This document shows positions 23,345 through 33,168 of a stretch of DNA of 64,000 nucleotides, piece after piece (the first letter of the stretch is position 1; the number at the start of each line of letters is the position of its first letter). Source of the stretch: Evernia prunastri (taxonomy: Eukaryota; Ascomycota; Lecanoromycetes; Lecanorales; Parmeliaceae); assembly GCA_003184365.1 (NCBI GenBank), contig NKYR01000059.1, positions 62,001 through 126,000 on the forward strand, written 5' to 3'. Both the position numbers and the translations under genes were made by a program. Under the pieces are notes generated by a model, which saw only the letters and a list, made by a program, of their open reading frames with translations, was not told the DNA's origin and did not search any database.

Positions 23345-23710
23345 TCATCTAGCACTGCTACCGTCCGGTGGCTTGTAACAACGGACAGGTGAGTGAGCGC
23401 CGACGGCGGAGACGGCGGTTCCAACTTCTTCCTGAGAGGGACAGATGAAGCCCGCGGCGCGTTTGTTGCAGGTTACTTCGCGGTTACGCCGCAGCCATGT
23501 GCATTCGGGGCAGGAGAGGTTGCCGTAGGGGGATTGTGTGTGGGGATTTGTGGGGCTTTTGCTATCGAGGGTGAAGGCGTCGTTGCAGCGGGAGCATAGT
23601 TTCGGCGTGTCGAAAGAGAGGGTGTCCTGGAGATAGATGTGGTTGGTCCTCGTGCTGATAGAGGGGGAGGTCTTGTTGGGGTAGAGCCAGTTGTCGGTGA
23701 AGGTAGGCAT
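23345..23710 (-). CDS. Small hypothetical protein with paired cysteines (zinc-ribbon-like)
   Basis: 121-aa single-exon frame with an ATG start. It contains CSRC, then 28 residues later CPEC, followed by two more cysteines in a basic segment (TWLRRNREVTCNKRAAGFIC). The CxxC...CxxC spacing would suit one zinc site. Unlike other open frames nearby, the composition is balanced and not low-complexity. The C-terminal third is weaker and could be replaced by another exon. I do not recognise a family; it could still be a chance frame. Confidence 0.35.
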   Translation of the reverse strand: MPTFTDNWLYPNKTSPSISTRTNHIYLQDTLSFDTPKLCSRCNDAFTLDSKSPTNPHTQSPYGNLSCPECTWLRRNREVTCNKRAAGFICPSQEEVGTAVSAVGAHSPVRCYKPPDGSSAR

Positions 23711-24111
23711 GTTGAGGGAAAGGAATGATAGTCTGCGGTGAAGAGGACAAGTGCAGCGACGTCCGCTGCAGAGACTGGTTCTCGTTCCGTGAAAGTAGAT
23801 GTATGGACAGCTGGGAGTCGATGAGTGAGGTCGTCAAACAGAAAGGATGTTCCGTTGCCCGATGAGGTTACAAGGTGTCGAGGAAATACACAAAGAAGCA
23901 GAAACGTTCCTTTGTGCTCAAGATCGGTGTGAAAGAGACACACGAGGCGGGAGAGTCTTCCCTGCCCCATTGAGGACGGCGGTTCAGCTTTGTAATCATG
24001 ATGTCTCTAATTTGTAGCCCATGTCTCGAACTGATTCCGCCACCGAAAAATCAAGGACAGGGTGGAGATACTGCCATCGCAATATGTCAAATTGCAGCTT
24101 CAATCGTAGAT
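23711..24111. other. Intergenic, no gene seen
   Basis: Lies between the small Cys protein start and the regulator gene end; nothing further supported. Confidence 0.5.
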
Positions 24112-25401
24112 CTATGATGTTGAGCCGGCCCTCATGAATCCCTCATACCATTCGTCGCGCAAAGTCTCGAACTTGCATTCAGGTTTCGTAAATCCTCCAT
24201 TGTCCCTACTTGGCGACACTGAGAGTGCCGATTCGGCTCGAACAAGATCAGTCGTCCCATCCCTGCAACCTCTTGTGACAACCTTTCTTGGCAACTCGAC
24301 CGCAGGGAGCCATTCGAGTGGAAGTATTCGATAAATGGCCTCGAAGAGTTGAGCACCTCGACCTTCTATCCACCACTGGCCATTGGTGCTATGGATAAGA
24401 ACGGCGTAGTGTGCAAGGATAACGAGCGCCATCGGATCTTTCTTTTCCAGCTGGGCGACATACGAGCCTTGAACCATGAGCAGCCAAGTAAAGACTAGGC
24501 CTGGATCGCCCTGTACAGCAGTATTTATCTCAAAAGCTTTCCTGAGACTTTGAATCGTTAATTTATATAACTCTCTACTGCTTGGATCAGGCGTATCTGT
24601 CTCATTTTTGTCGAATAGCTTTTCAAGAGCAGAGTTCATATCTTCGGGGAGCCCGCATACCGTGGAATTCCAATTTCCAATGAGCGCTCCCAAAGGCCCC
24701 CGAGAAATCCATTCCTGTGCACTTTGGAGGACCGTTTGGACACCTCGTATGAGGACGAAGACGCCTAATATGTCATCCAAAGGTTTTGACGACGATACAA
24801 GCTGTCTTCTGTAGGGAAATGCGAAAGCCAGTAGCGAAACAATGCACGAGAGCGAAAATAAGGCATGGCAATTATCGGGTGTAACCTCGTTGAGCGCGGG
24901 TATGGACATTGAGAGCGCTAGATTCCGATGGCTACACGCTGCTATCTCGTAACGGTGACGCTTCGTAGGGTCAAGATACATGATATTTACCGCTGCTACG
25001 GCCAGCAGAGCGTGCAGGAGAAATTGGTGGGACATTGCTTCCCTTGGCACGGCAACTTGCCATATCTGTTGCTTTGACGGTATATTCGATACAGTGAAGC
25101 AGGTGACGGTAGTAAAGTGGTGTAGCAGTTCCAGGTCGAGAAGCGTAGGAATGTAGACTGGTTTCACAGCACTGTGATCGTTGTCTCCGCTCGATGGAGC
25201 ATGAATCCCATCCGAAAAGCCTTCAGAAGATGAGAATGCAAATATTGGGTCAGTGAGCGGAGGTAAGATGCTGATGCCTTTCCGGGCTGGAACTGATGAG
25301 AAGCCCGGCAAAGCCAGTGAGGAAATAGGCTCGGAGTCAAGAAAGCTACATCGAGAATCTAGGCGTAGACATTTGCCACAAGTTGGCTTCTTCTCGTCAC
25401 A
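24112..25401 (-). CDS. Zn2Cys6-type transcription regulator, main exon (first exon not found)
   Basis: The C-terminal 400 residues have the layout of fungal sterol-uptake-control-like regulators: LLDLELLHHFTTVTCFTV, then helical repeats with HQFLLHALLAVAA, a hydrophobic YRRQLVSSSKPLDDILGVFVLIRGV block and WLPAVELPRKVV near the end. The frame continues upstream of any Met as CDEKKPTCGKCLRLDSRC, which is cysteines 3 to 6 of a Zn2Cys6 binuclear cluster. It begins directly after GGCTAG at about 25402, with a GCTGAT branch point just upstream. An intron at this position in the cluster is common in fungal genes. The upstream exon with CxxCRxRKxK was not found in the next 300 bp, so the gene is either longer than I can trace or truncated. 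Expected to be nuclear and DNA-binding if complete. Confidence 0.72.
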   Translation of the reverse strand, partial: CDEKKPTCGKCLRLDSRCSFLDSEPISSLALPGFSSVPARKGISILPPLTDPIFAFSSSEGFSDGIHAPSSGDNDHSAVKPVYIPTLLDLELLHHFTTVTCFTVSNIPSKQQIWQVAVPREAMSHQFLLHALLAVAAVNIMYLDPTKRHRYEIAACSHRNLALSMSIPALNEVTPDNCHALFSLSCIVSLLAFAFPYRRQLVSSSKPLDDILGVFVLIRGVQTVLQSAQEWISRGPLGALIGNWNSTVCGLPEDMNSALEKLFDKNETDTPDPSSRELYKLTIQSLRKAFEINTAVQGDPGLVFTWLLMVQGSYVAQLEKKDPMALVILAHYAVLIHSTNGQWWIEGRGAQLFEAIYRILPLEWLPAVELPRKVVTRGCRDGTTDLVRAESALSVSPSRDNGGFTKPECKFETLRDEWYEGFMRAGSTS

Positions 25402-26873
25402 CTAGCCAAAACAATCAGCCTAGGACACGGTGTCCGCAACAACGGTCTCGGTGTGGGACAAGACACTGGAGAACGTAAAATTATAAGTACATTCACCGGT
25501 CTAGCCACAATTTCGCCGCTGCCGACACCGTTTTAAGCTCAATAAAGAGCTAAATCTAGGCCAGAGTCGGACCTTTCGCTCGGATATTGGCCATCGAGAG
25601 ACCAATGTCCTTGTAATCCCTGCTTTTGCGGGGTGGCGAATGGTTTCACTCAAGATCCGTCTCAAGCTATGCATGGATGGATCCAGTCACTCGCTATGCG
25701 AGCAACTGCGGAGTATTTCACGAGTGGAAAACAAATCATAAGGCGTGCATGGCGCCCGTGGACGACTTCCTTGTTTGACCATGGACCGGTGGCGGCAGCA
25801 GCGAAACCGGGCCAATTGGCAGTCCCGAATCACAAGGGGGAAATGCAACGGAATACGGGACAGAGAAGTCTTGGGGAATAGCGGCATACCTTCACTTTCC
25901 TCGTCTTGCACTGGGTACAGCCATGGCGAGTCTTATTGTGTAGACGCCTCGATGGCATTGTGACCAGGTCGAATTCCGGAGCGACCTTCCGCCAAGTTAT
26001 GATGCGCTAGTCAAATGGCCTGTTAGAGAGGACGTCTTACCAAGAGGGATAGACTGAAGAGACGAGGTGAGACCGGCCAAAGCACTTCGCGCGTGGACCT
26101 GGCTGCTTGTATGGTGCTGCTGAAATGAGTATTATAACATAAGAAGATTGGGATAAGTGTACGAGGGAAGCGGTGTTTTGTAGAATTCAAGAAGCCTAGC
26201 AACGACCAGAATAGAACGATAGGAGTCGACATCCTGGAAAGCGCTAATCTCGATGAAGTAAAGTGTACGACTTACATGAACCTAAATGGTGAATTTAATT
26301 GTCTGAAGTATATTTACTCACAGAGGTACCCCTTTTCTTCTTCGTTACCAAGTCCCTCGTTACCATTCAGTTATCCTCCATGACGAAATAATATCGCTCC
26401 ATACTCTTTCATTATACGTTCTCACCGGTCAAGGTTTCTTCTCACTGCTTATTTTCGTGCACTCTATCACTATGACGAACGACCACGACATACGCGAGAC
26501 ACAAGGGTTGGCATACTACCGCGACAACGCTTCGATGGCCCTGGACGCTATTAGGGTTGCAAAAATGCCGGTATGTGGCGACTTCAAGTGTCTGTTGCTC
26601 TTGAATTTGTCGCGGCTTCTTCGCCTACTAAGCGTGCCATCTAGCTCGCTGCACCGTGATCATGAGATTTAAGGGGTCCCATGAGAATTGTATAAGACTT
26701 CGCAGGCCACGAACCATCTCGACAAACCGGGGATCCTCAGTCGCGGCCCAAGACTGCCTCAGGTGTGACCCATGCATTGAGAGTGATGATGGCGTACAAA
26801 GCGATCAAAACAACTCCATCGAGCCTAACCTGGTATCAGTCCTGACGGGCGCAAAGGAGAAGAATATAGATGC
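25402..26873. other. Region with no confirmed gene; may hold the missing first exon of the regulator
   Basis: Short open frames only. I looked here for the first half of the zinc cluster and found only a doubtful CRQRR-like stretch near 25520 that lacks the first cysteine. Confidence 0.45.
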
Positions 26874-28243
26874 TTACCAATTGGACTTCCCGTCATCTGT
26901 CATATACTTTAAGACCAAAACCGACACGGCGAGGCTGACGACCTGGAATCCATCAAAGAGGAAAGTCATGTCATCATCGTGTCTGATCCAACCAATGATG
27001 ACAGCAAGCGGTAGAATGCCCAGCAGTAGTTGTATGCTGCTGCTAATACTGATGGCGAAGCTATTTGGCATCTCATCCTTGACGGCGAAGATGATCGAGT
27101 GCGGGTTGCACCCTAGTAATGGCAAAAGGACGAGGCCGACAAAACTTTGTGTCAGGACTGTCCTTTGGGTGAGCCCATCAATACTGTCCACGGCAAAGGT
27201 CGTGTTGAATCCCAGGAAAACTGTGACAATGATAAGTGTGGACGCCAGAGCTGGCTGCGACATTTTTGGCAGAGGATTCTCCTGAGACCGCCTCATAAGC
27301 ACGTTCTTCCCGGTAGCGCCTCCAGCGGACGCTGCCAAGCTCGCGCCAAGCCGTGCGATCCCTTCTTCTGCATCGCCACGATGGATTCTGACTCTCCGTT
27401 GCTCTGTTCTCTGATGTGGTGCGTTGAACATGACAGAATGCGTCTTGTAGCAATAATGGCAGAAACAGATGTATGATATCAGCAAGAGTATTGCTTCTCC
27501 TCGCGAGAACTTCGCCATGAGACGCCCGTTAATGCCGTGCTTGCTGAAAGCATTCATAGCGGTAGGCAATATGAGGGCTGCGACGCTGAGTGCGAGTTCG
27601 TTCAATGAGCTGCCGACGGTCGTTGGATTAAATCTTTGCTCAAGACGATTGATGCCTCCGAAAAAGAATCCGAGGCCCACCATGAGCACGCTGTTAGAAA
27701 TTGCTGCGCCAATGAGGGAGGTTTGTACGATCGCTGCTTGCCCTTTGAGCAGAGCGATGATGGTTATGACCAATTGAACCGCATTGCTTGGTATCGCGTT
27801 TTAGCATACGTGCTCACGATAATGGATTGTGCATACCCAAAAGTAATGACAATCAGCATTCCTTCGTGGCCTCCTCTCCTTATTACCAGCTCTTCCGTCA
27901 CCGCATCGAGTATTTGGCCCAGAGGTATGATGGCGACGAAGTTGACAGCAAAGGTGACGACAGGACTCTGATCCGTGTATTTCACAGCGAAACCGGTTGG
28001 CACTGCTGGTGTGAGAATTGCGGTGATCCAGGATGCGAACAATGTAGCTCTCAACCCGCCCCAAACGGTGTATTTCCTCTTCTTTTTCGTCTGACCATTA
28101 CTAGCATGGTGTTCCCCTTCCCTTCGTACACTACCGAACGGCGTTGCGCCAGATAGCACGTTGGATTTGCTAGCGTCATCCTCCTCGAATCGTGCGTGCC
28201 TTTCAATTTCTAGGAGGGTGTCTATCCACAGAGCTCTTAGCAC
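26874..28243 (-). CDS. Ca2+/H+ exchanger (CAX/Vcx1) family member, degenerate
   Basis: Vacuolar cation/proton antiporter fold. Two exons traced: up to 28243 down to 27837, and 27786 down to 26874, with a 50-bp intron (GTATGC...CAAG) that restores TFGNAVQLVITIIALLKGQAAIVQ. The family pattern is visible in LRATLFASWI, FAVNFVAIIPLGQILDAVTEELVIR, SLIGAAISNSVLMVGLGFFFGG and SSSIQLLLGILPLAVIIGWI. The conserved acidic residues of the two repeats are missing: GNAVEL reads GNAVQL, and the second GNAAEH reads GCNPHS. The 5' end is unresolved: the frame meets a stop just above 28243 without an ATG, and the obvious donor GTGAGT near 28285 does not give a matching phase. It may be an inactive paralog or a decaying gene. 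Confidence 0.7.
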
Positions 28244-29478
28244 GAGTCATACTCTAGTCGGGATGCCGGATGGTTGACTACTCACCCATTCAGACACGCT
28301 CTTCGAACATGTGGATACCAAATTCATTTGTAAGCTGTGGGTTTGAAGGAAGGGTCTCCTCGTCGTACTGCAACATAATTGCGTATCATAAACCGCTGCG
28401 AGCAATGCTGGACGCTGCGGCTGAGATGCAGCTAGGGAAGACCTCGGCCAAGTACCTCGGCATGCAGGCATCAACGCGGCACGGCATTTGGGGTGCACAT
28501 GCTGGGTTTTACGAGTCATCTTGGATCGTTGCCCATTTTCCACGACTTCAAAGTTGCCAATGATGTGTTGATATATCATAGGAGAAGCTTGAGCAAGCTC
28601 TGAGGTTTTAGGCTTACGCCCGTCAATGGCGCCTGAGAAAAATTGACAACAGCCTAAGAGTACTTGAAGGCTACTCGTGCGGCAATAAAGTACCTACTTT
28701 ACAGCATAGCTAAGGTAGCTGCGTACCTAGCTCCAACAACATTTTCTTCCCTCTCTCTCGAATGATTGACGTCCGATACATACCTATACCTTCGCTGGCT
28801 CACTCTGACGAACTTGTTTGAAGTCCTGAGTTGACAATGAGAGACCCTGCTCCGCCTTGCACAACCGTCGCTCCTTCTCTCCGCTAAAAACAAACATACC
28901 CATCAACATTGTGAGCGCTGATCATGTTGCGCCCCTCGTCGTTCTCTTCCCTATCCCCAAAATTTGTTTTAGTTCGCGTAAGTGCTCGCTGACGCTGTGA
29001 AAAGCAGGATTTAAACATCAGACTAAGCTGTGAGCTCTGGCTTTTGGCCTATCGGACCTCAACTTCAAGCGCTCGGTGTTGGCATGTTTGCGCGCGTACC
29101 GCTTGAATGCCCAAATCTGGACGGTACATGCTGTATACAGTATGATGCCGCTTGCCATTATTGGGCTACCAGACTCAGCCTCGAAAGATGGCGGCGGGAG
29201 CACTCAACAAGCTTCGATCATTGTCGCACCAGGGACAAGTGCTTACTCGCAATAGTACAATGTTTCTGCGCGGTCCAATCACAGATTATGTATAGTCGAT
29301 CCTTCTTCTACGCCTCATGGTAGCATGCGAAGTCTAATGATCCTTGTTATGTGCTTGTAAACTTTTACAATCCGTCCAAAGTGTACTCATAAGGTAAGCT
29401 GAGTCCCAGCTCCCAACCTCGTCGCCGTTGTCAGCTCTTGACCTTTCGTTCTGTCCTTACTTCAAGACCAAAATCGCG
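28244..29478. other. Intergenic; may contain the first exon of the exchanger
   Basis: An open minus-strand frame at 28247-28579 ends at a good GTGAGT donor but joins out of phase with the exchanger exon. The rest shows no supported gene. Confidence 0.45.
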
Positions 29479-31784
29479 ATGTTGTCTGGCTTCTTCCCTT
29501 TGGCCCTTGCGTGTAATCTCATTGTTACCATACCTCTCACTGCAGCAAATTCAGTCCCATATCCGAGTAGGTCGCGAAAAGACATATTGATACCGTAGGC
29601 AAAGACTGACAAATGAACAGCATCTCTTGCGAACTCAACTAGAATAACGTTTCCAAGCGCAGCAGCAATAACGGGTTGCCCGTCTAATTGCACTATAAAT
29701 GATGGATATCTTGGTTCAATTACCTGGACGGCTAAGACGATTACAGCAACGATAACGGCAGAGACAATAGTCTATGTGGTCAACAAGAAGACCAACAGCA
29801 CGAGAACCGAAACCATCACCAATACAGAGGTGGAGTTGGAAAATTACACTCCTCTTCCAAGTACGAAGACAACATCAGTTGTCCTTCAATTTGGTACCAC
29901 CAAAAGGACTGAGATATTGTATGACACATTCGATTTAGTATCACATTCCAACAGACTGACATTCACTACAGGACTTTCCCGTCAATCCTCTACTCCGATT
30001 ACCCTTCTACTTACACCTTCTGCGGCACCCTCCCCACGACGACTGCTGGAGTAGCAACATGCTTGAGATACCCATGCGCCCAAACCCCGGGTGACTTCGA
30101 TCCGTTCGATGATGCTTCACCAGTCTTTGCCTTCCCGTCACATCCACCCATACCGGATACCGTCCAAAACATAAGCGCAAGCTACCTAGCATTGGACCCC
30201 AAGGGTTCAACGTATGATGCAGTCTGGTCTTACAACAGTGACTACGACTCGGCGATCAGACCTCTCATCGACATGGCAGCTTGGAATTGTACAATAAATG
30301 GAGCATTCGCCGCTCCAGCGTCTGTGTTGAACACGGCATTGTATCTCACCGCAACATCTACTTCTACTGAGGCAGGTGACGAAACTGGTACGACACCGGC
30401 GGCCAAAGCGAGTCCGACGAGAGAGGCTTCCGCGCCAGCAGCGGCCAAGGAGCCAGCAAAAGTTGAGCCTCAGACGGCGGAAGCGTCTCGGCTCGCTGCG
30501 AATCCCTTCGGAGTTGGAACATCAGCCCCTGTGGTAGGGAAACCAAGTCAAGTCCCAAACCCACCTGCTGCGGCAGTCCCGGCCTCAACACCGAATCAAG
30601 CTGCAAGCGACAATAAATCTGGCTCCAACCCACCAGCAGCAAATCCAGCACCAGAAAAGGCAAATTCCAACGCTGGGACTCCACCCAATCAAGCAGTGAA
30701 CGCCAACACAGGCCCTTCCAATCCACCAGCCGCCAATTCAGCTCCAGAAAAGGCAAACTCCAACGCTGGAACTCCACCAAACCAAGCAGCGAACGCCAAC
30801 ACAGGCTCTTCGAATCCAGCAGCCGCAAATCCAGCTACCCCACAAGACGGAACTTCCATTGCTGGCACTGCACAGCAACAAGCAGCGAACGGCAACAAAG
30901 CCGCTTCCAACCCGCCTGCCGCGAGTTCACCTTCCCCACAAGAAGGAAACTCTAACAGCGCCGCTCTCCTCCCACTCCCAGCCCTCCCCAACCAAGCCAC
31001 GACCGCCGTTCCAGCCGGCGCCGCAAACGCCGTCGCGAACGTGATCGTCAGCTCCACGAACGCCCGCGGCAGCCTCGTCGCCGTCGCCACATCCCAAGTC
31101 CCCGGCGTGATCGTGACATCGACCAACGCGCAAGGCTTGCAAGTCGTCGCGACCGTCCCCGTCGTCTCAGACAGCACACCTCAATCCGCCGCCGCCGCCG
31201 CGTCCCCGGTCGTCGTGAACGGACACACGCTGACCACAGACTCGCAATCCCACTACATAATCGCGGGGCAAACCCTCTCGGCCAACAGCCCCTTAATCCT
31301 CGGCTCCGGCGCCTCCGCCACGTCCATCGTACTCCAAACAACCGGCCCTGCCCCCGTGCTCGTCATCGGCTCGAGCACCACAACGCTGTTCCAAACCCCC
31401 ACCCCAACCCCAACCAGCCACCCACCCCTCACGATCGGCACGCAAACCGTCACCGCCAACGCGCAAGGCCAGTACGTCGTCGGGGGGCAAACGTTGACGG
31501 CCGGCGGCGAGATCGTCGTGGGCGGGACGACGGCGGCAGGAGGGACGGCGGCGGTGGGCGGGACGATGGTGTCGTTGGCGGCGGGCGGGACGGCGGCGGT
31601 GGTGGGGACGAGCACGGAAGGGCTGGCGGGGTATATAGTCGGTGGGTTGGGCGCGGGGCCGAATGGGAGCGCGGGGACCGTGCCGTTTTTGGGGGGTGCG
31701 GGGGGAAGGATCGAGGGGTGGGGGTCGAGATGGTTAGTTGGGGTGGTGGCGGTTGGGGTTGGATGGGTGGGATTGTTGTTTTGA
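29479..31784 (+). CDS. Secreted GPI-anchored-type Ala/Pro/Asn-rich cell-surface protein
   Basis: Three exons, 29479-29566, 29621-29918 and 29972-31784, 732 aa, joined by consensus introns of 54 and 53 bp. Exon 1 supplies a signal peptide (MLSGFFPLALACNLIVTIPL). The N-terminal domain of about 170 residues has several Cys and N-glycosylation sites. It is followed by an Ala/Pro/Asn/Ser-rich linker with about three and a half copies of a 31-residue repeat. The C-terminal part has the fungal adhesin-like unit of the type xxxGxxTLTxxSQxxYxIxGQTLS, seen around VNGHTLTTDSQSHYIIAGQ and again as IGTQTVTANAQGQYVVGGQ. It ends in a Gly-rich stretch and a hydrophobic tail (WLVGVVAVGVGWVGLLF) suited to GPI attachment. 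GC content and codon bias rise sharply in the 3' half. The likely role is at the cell wall or surface; no enzyme motif seen. Confidence 0.82.
30627..30990 (+). repeat. Tandem 93-bp coding repeat (31 aa)
   Basis: Units at 30627-30719 and 30720-30812 are nearly identical. A third, diverged copy follows at 30813-30908, and a partial fourth after it. All are within the surface-protein linker and keep the frame. Confidence 0.9.
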
Positions 31785-32067
31785 GGGGAAATGAAGGATG
31801 AGGATGGGGGGTGGGAGATGATTAAAAATGGGTTTGTATAGATGACTGACGGAACGAAAGGACGGACCGACGACTACTGTGTATAAAATATAAAATATAT
31901 TAATCACGACAACATGATACCCCATCTATCAAACGCTGACATATTTCAATTCCAGGGATATACACGACAACCCAACAGCCAAGCCACCAGCCCCCAAACC
32001 CCCCACACACCCAGCACACATTCTGATAAAGTCAAACCTCGCCTCCCACACAACGCACCACCATCAC

Positions 32068-33168
32068 TTATCCAACGCCGTCCTCACCTCCGCCACCTTC
32101 AAGCCCACCGGCCCCCTTCAAGCCCACCGGCCTCCTCTTCCACCCCAAGCCCCTCCGAACCCTCCCCCACAGCGACTCCCGCCGACCTTGCGCATCAGCA
32201 ACAACACTCCCCTCGCGGCCAGCGTCCCAATCGCCATGAGCTGCAGCCGCAGCACTCTTCCCAGCACGGCCGATCTTCCTCCCCGACGCCCCCACGGCCT
32301 CGCGGAGACATTTCCGCGCTCGGTTTGTGATTCTGTTTATGATGCCGCGGAAGAAACCGGACTGATCGAAGTCGTTCTCTCTGGGTCGAAGACCGCTTTG
32401 GCTGGCATCATTCTTCGTCTCCTCCTCCTGCTTCTTCTCCTCCGTCTTCTCCGTCCTGTCACTCACACGCTCAATCTCCGTACTGGATTCCGAACCTTCT
32501 TCATCCGAAGGCGTCGACAACCCGGGGCTCACCGCGTGCCTAGCGGACAAGTACCGGCTCTCGTCCTCTTCGACGGCGAGCAGTATCGGCGGCGGTGGCG
32601 GTGTAAGGGGAGGAGAGGGGGTTGTGTTGACGACGCGGAGGGGACCATGGTGGGAAGAATGCGTTGGGTCTGGTGGGTTGGGGTCGCTAGAGTTGGGTGA
32701 GATAGATGGGGAGGGGAAGAGGGAGCGCTGTTGGCGGACGGTCGGGGACGTTGAGGTGGAGTGCTCGTCGGAATGGCGCTCGTGGTTGTGGTTGTGGTCG
32801 TGTTCATGATTGTCATGTTGGTTGTAGTCATGGTCGTAGTCCGTCCAGTATGGAAATGGAGGCTGCGTTGGCCCGGGATAAGGTGCATACGGGGAGTATA
32901 AAAGTCTAGGGTCGACTTGTTCGCCGGACTGCTCGTGATCCTGGGCTGGATCATGGTCGTAATAATGGTAGTGATAATGGTAATGATAATGGTAATGATA
33001 ATGGCTGTAATTATGGTTATGGTCTTGATCATAGTAGTCAGTCCAGTACGGAAGGTGCGACTGCGTTGGCCCGGGATAAGGTGCGTACGAGTACTCGTAG
33101 ATTAACATAATATCTAAATGCTCGTGGGAGTGGGCGTCGTCCGCCCAGTACGGGTATGGGGACTCCAT
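32068..33168 (-). CDS. His/Tyr-repeat protein with PYWTD motifs, hypothetical
   Basis: 366 aa from the ATG at 33168, single exon; the in-frame extension above has no ATG. The N-terminal part has two copies of a segment of the form YAPYPGPTQ...PYWTDY plus a shorter related start (SPYPYWADD). Between them lie runs of alternating His-Tyr and His-Asp/Asn. The middle is Ser/Pro-rich. The C-terminal part is charged and basic (FFRGIINRITNRARKCLREAVGAS and RVRRGLGWKRRPVG). There is no signal peptide or membrane segment. His-rich runs could bind metal, but that is inference. The repeats make the frame likely but not certain to be coding. Confidence 0.5.
   Translation of the reverse strand: MESPYPYWADDAHSHEHLDIMLIYEYSYAPYPGPTQSHLPYWTDYYDQDHNHNYSHYHYHYHYHYHYHYYDHDPAQDHEQSGEQVDPRLLYSPYAPYPGPTQPPFPYWTDYDHDYNQHDNHEHDHNHNHERHSDEHSTSTSPTVRQQRSLFPSPSISPNSSDPNPPDPTHSSHHGPLRVVNTTPSPPLTPPPPPILLAVEEDESRYLSARHAVSPGLSTPSDEEGSESSTEIERVSDRTEKTEEKKQEEETKNDASQSGLRPRENDFDQSGFFRGIINRITNRARKCLREAVGASGRKIGRAGKSAAAAAHGDWDAGREGSVVADAQGRRESLWGRVRRGLGWKRRPVGLKGAGGLEGGGGEDGVG
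32955..33005 (+). repeat. 12-bp tandem repeat (TAATGGTAATGA unit)
   Basis: About four units. On the minus strand it encodes the alternating His-Tyr run of the hypothetical protein. Confidence 0.85.

Noticed and set aside
25505..25535. CRQRR-like stretch as first half of the zinc cluster
   Set aside because: First cysteine missing, spacing one residue short, and no donor in the right place.
28247..28579. Upstream minus-strand frame as first exon of the exchanger
   Set aside because: The only good donor (GTGAGT) ends in phase 0, which does not match any acceptor of the next exon.
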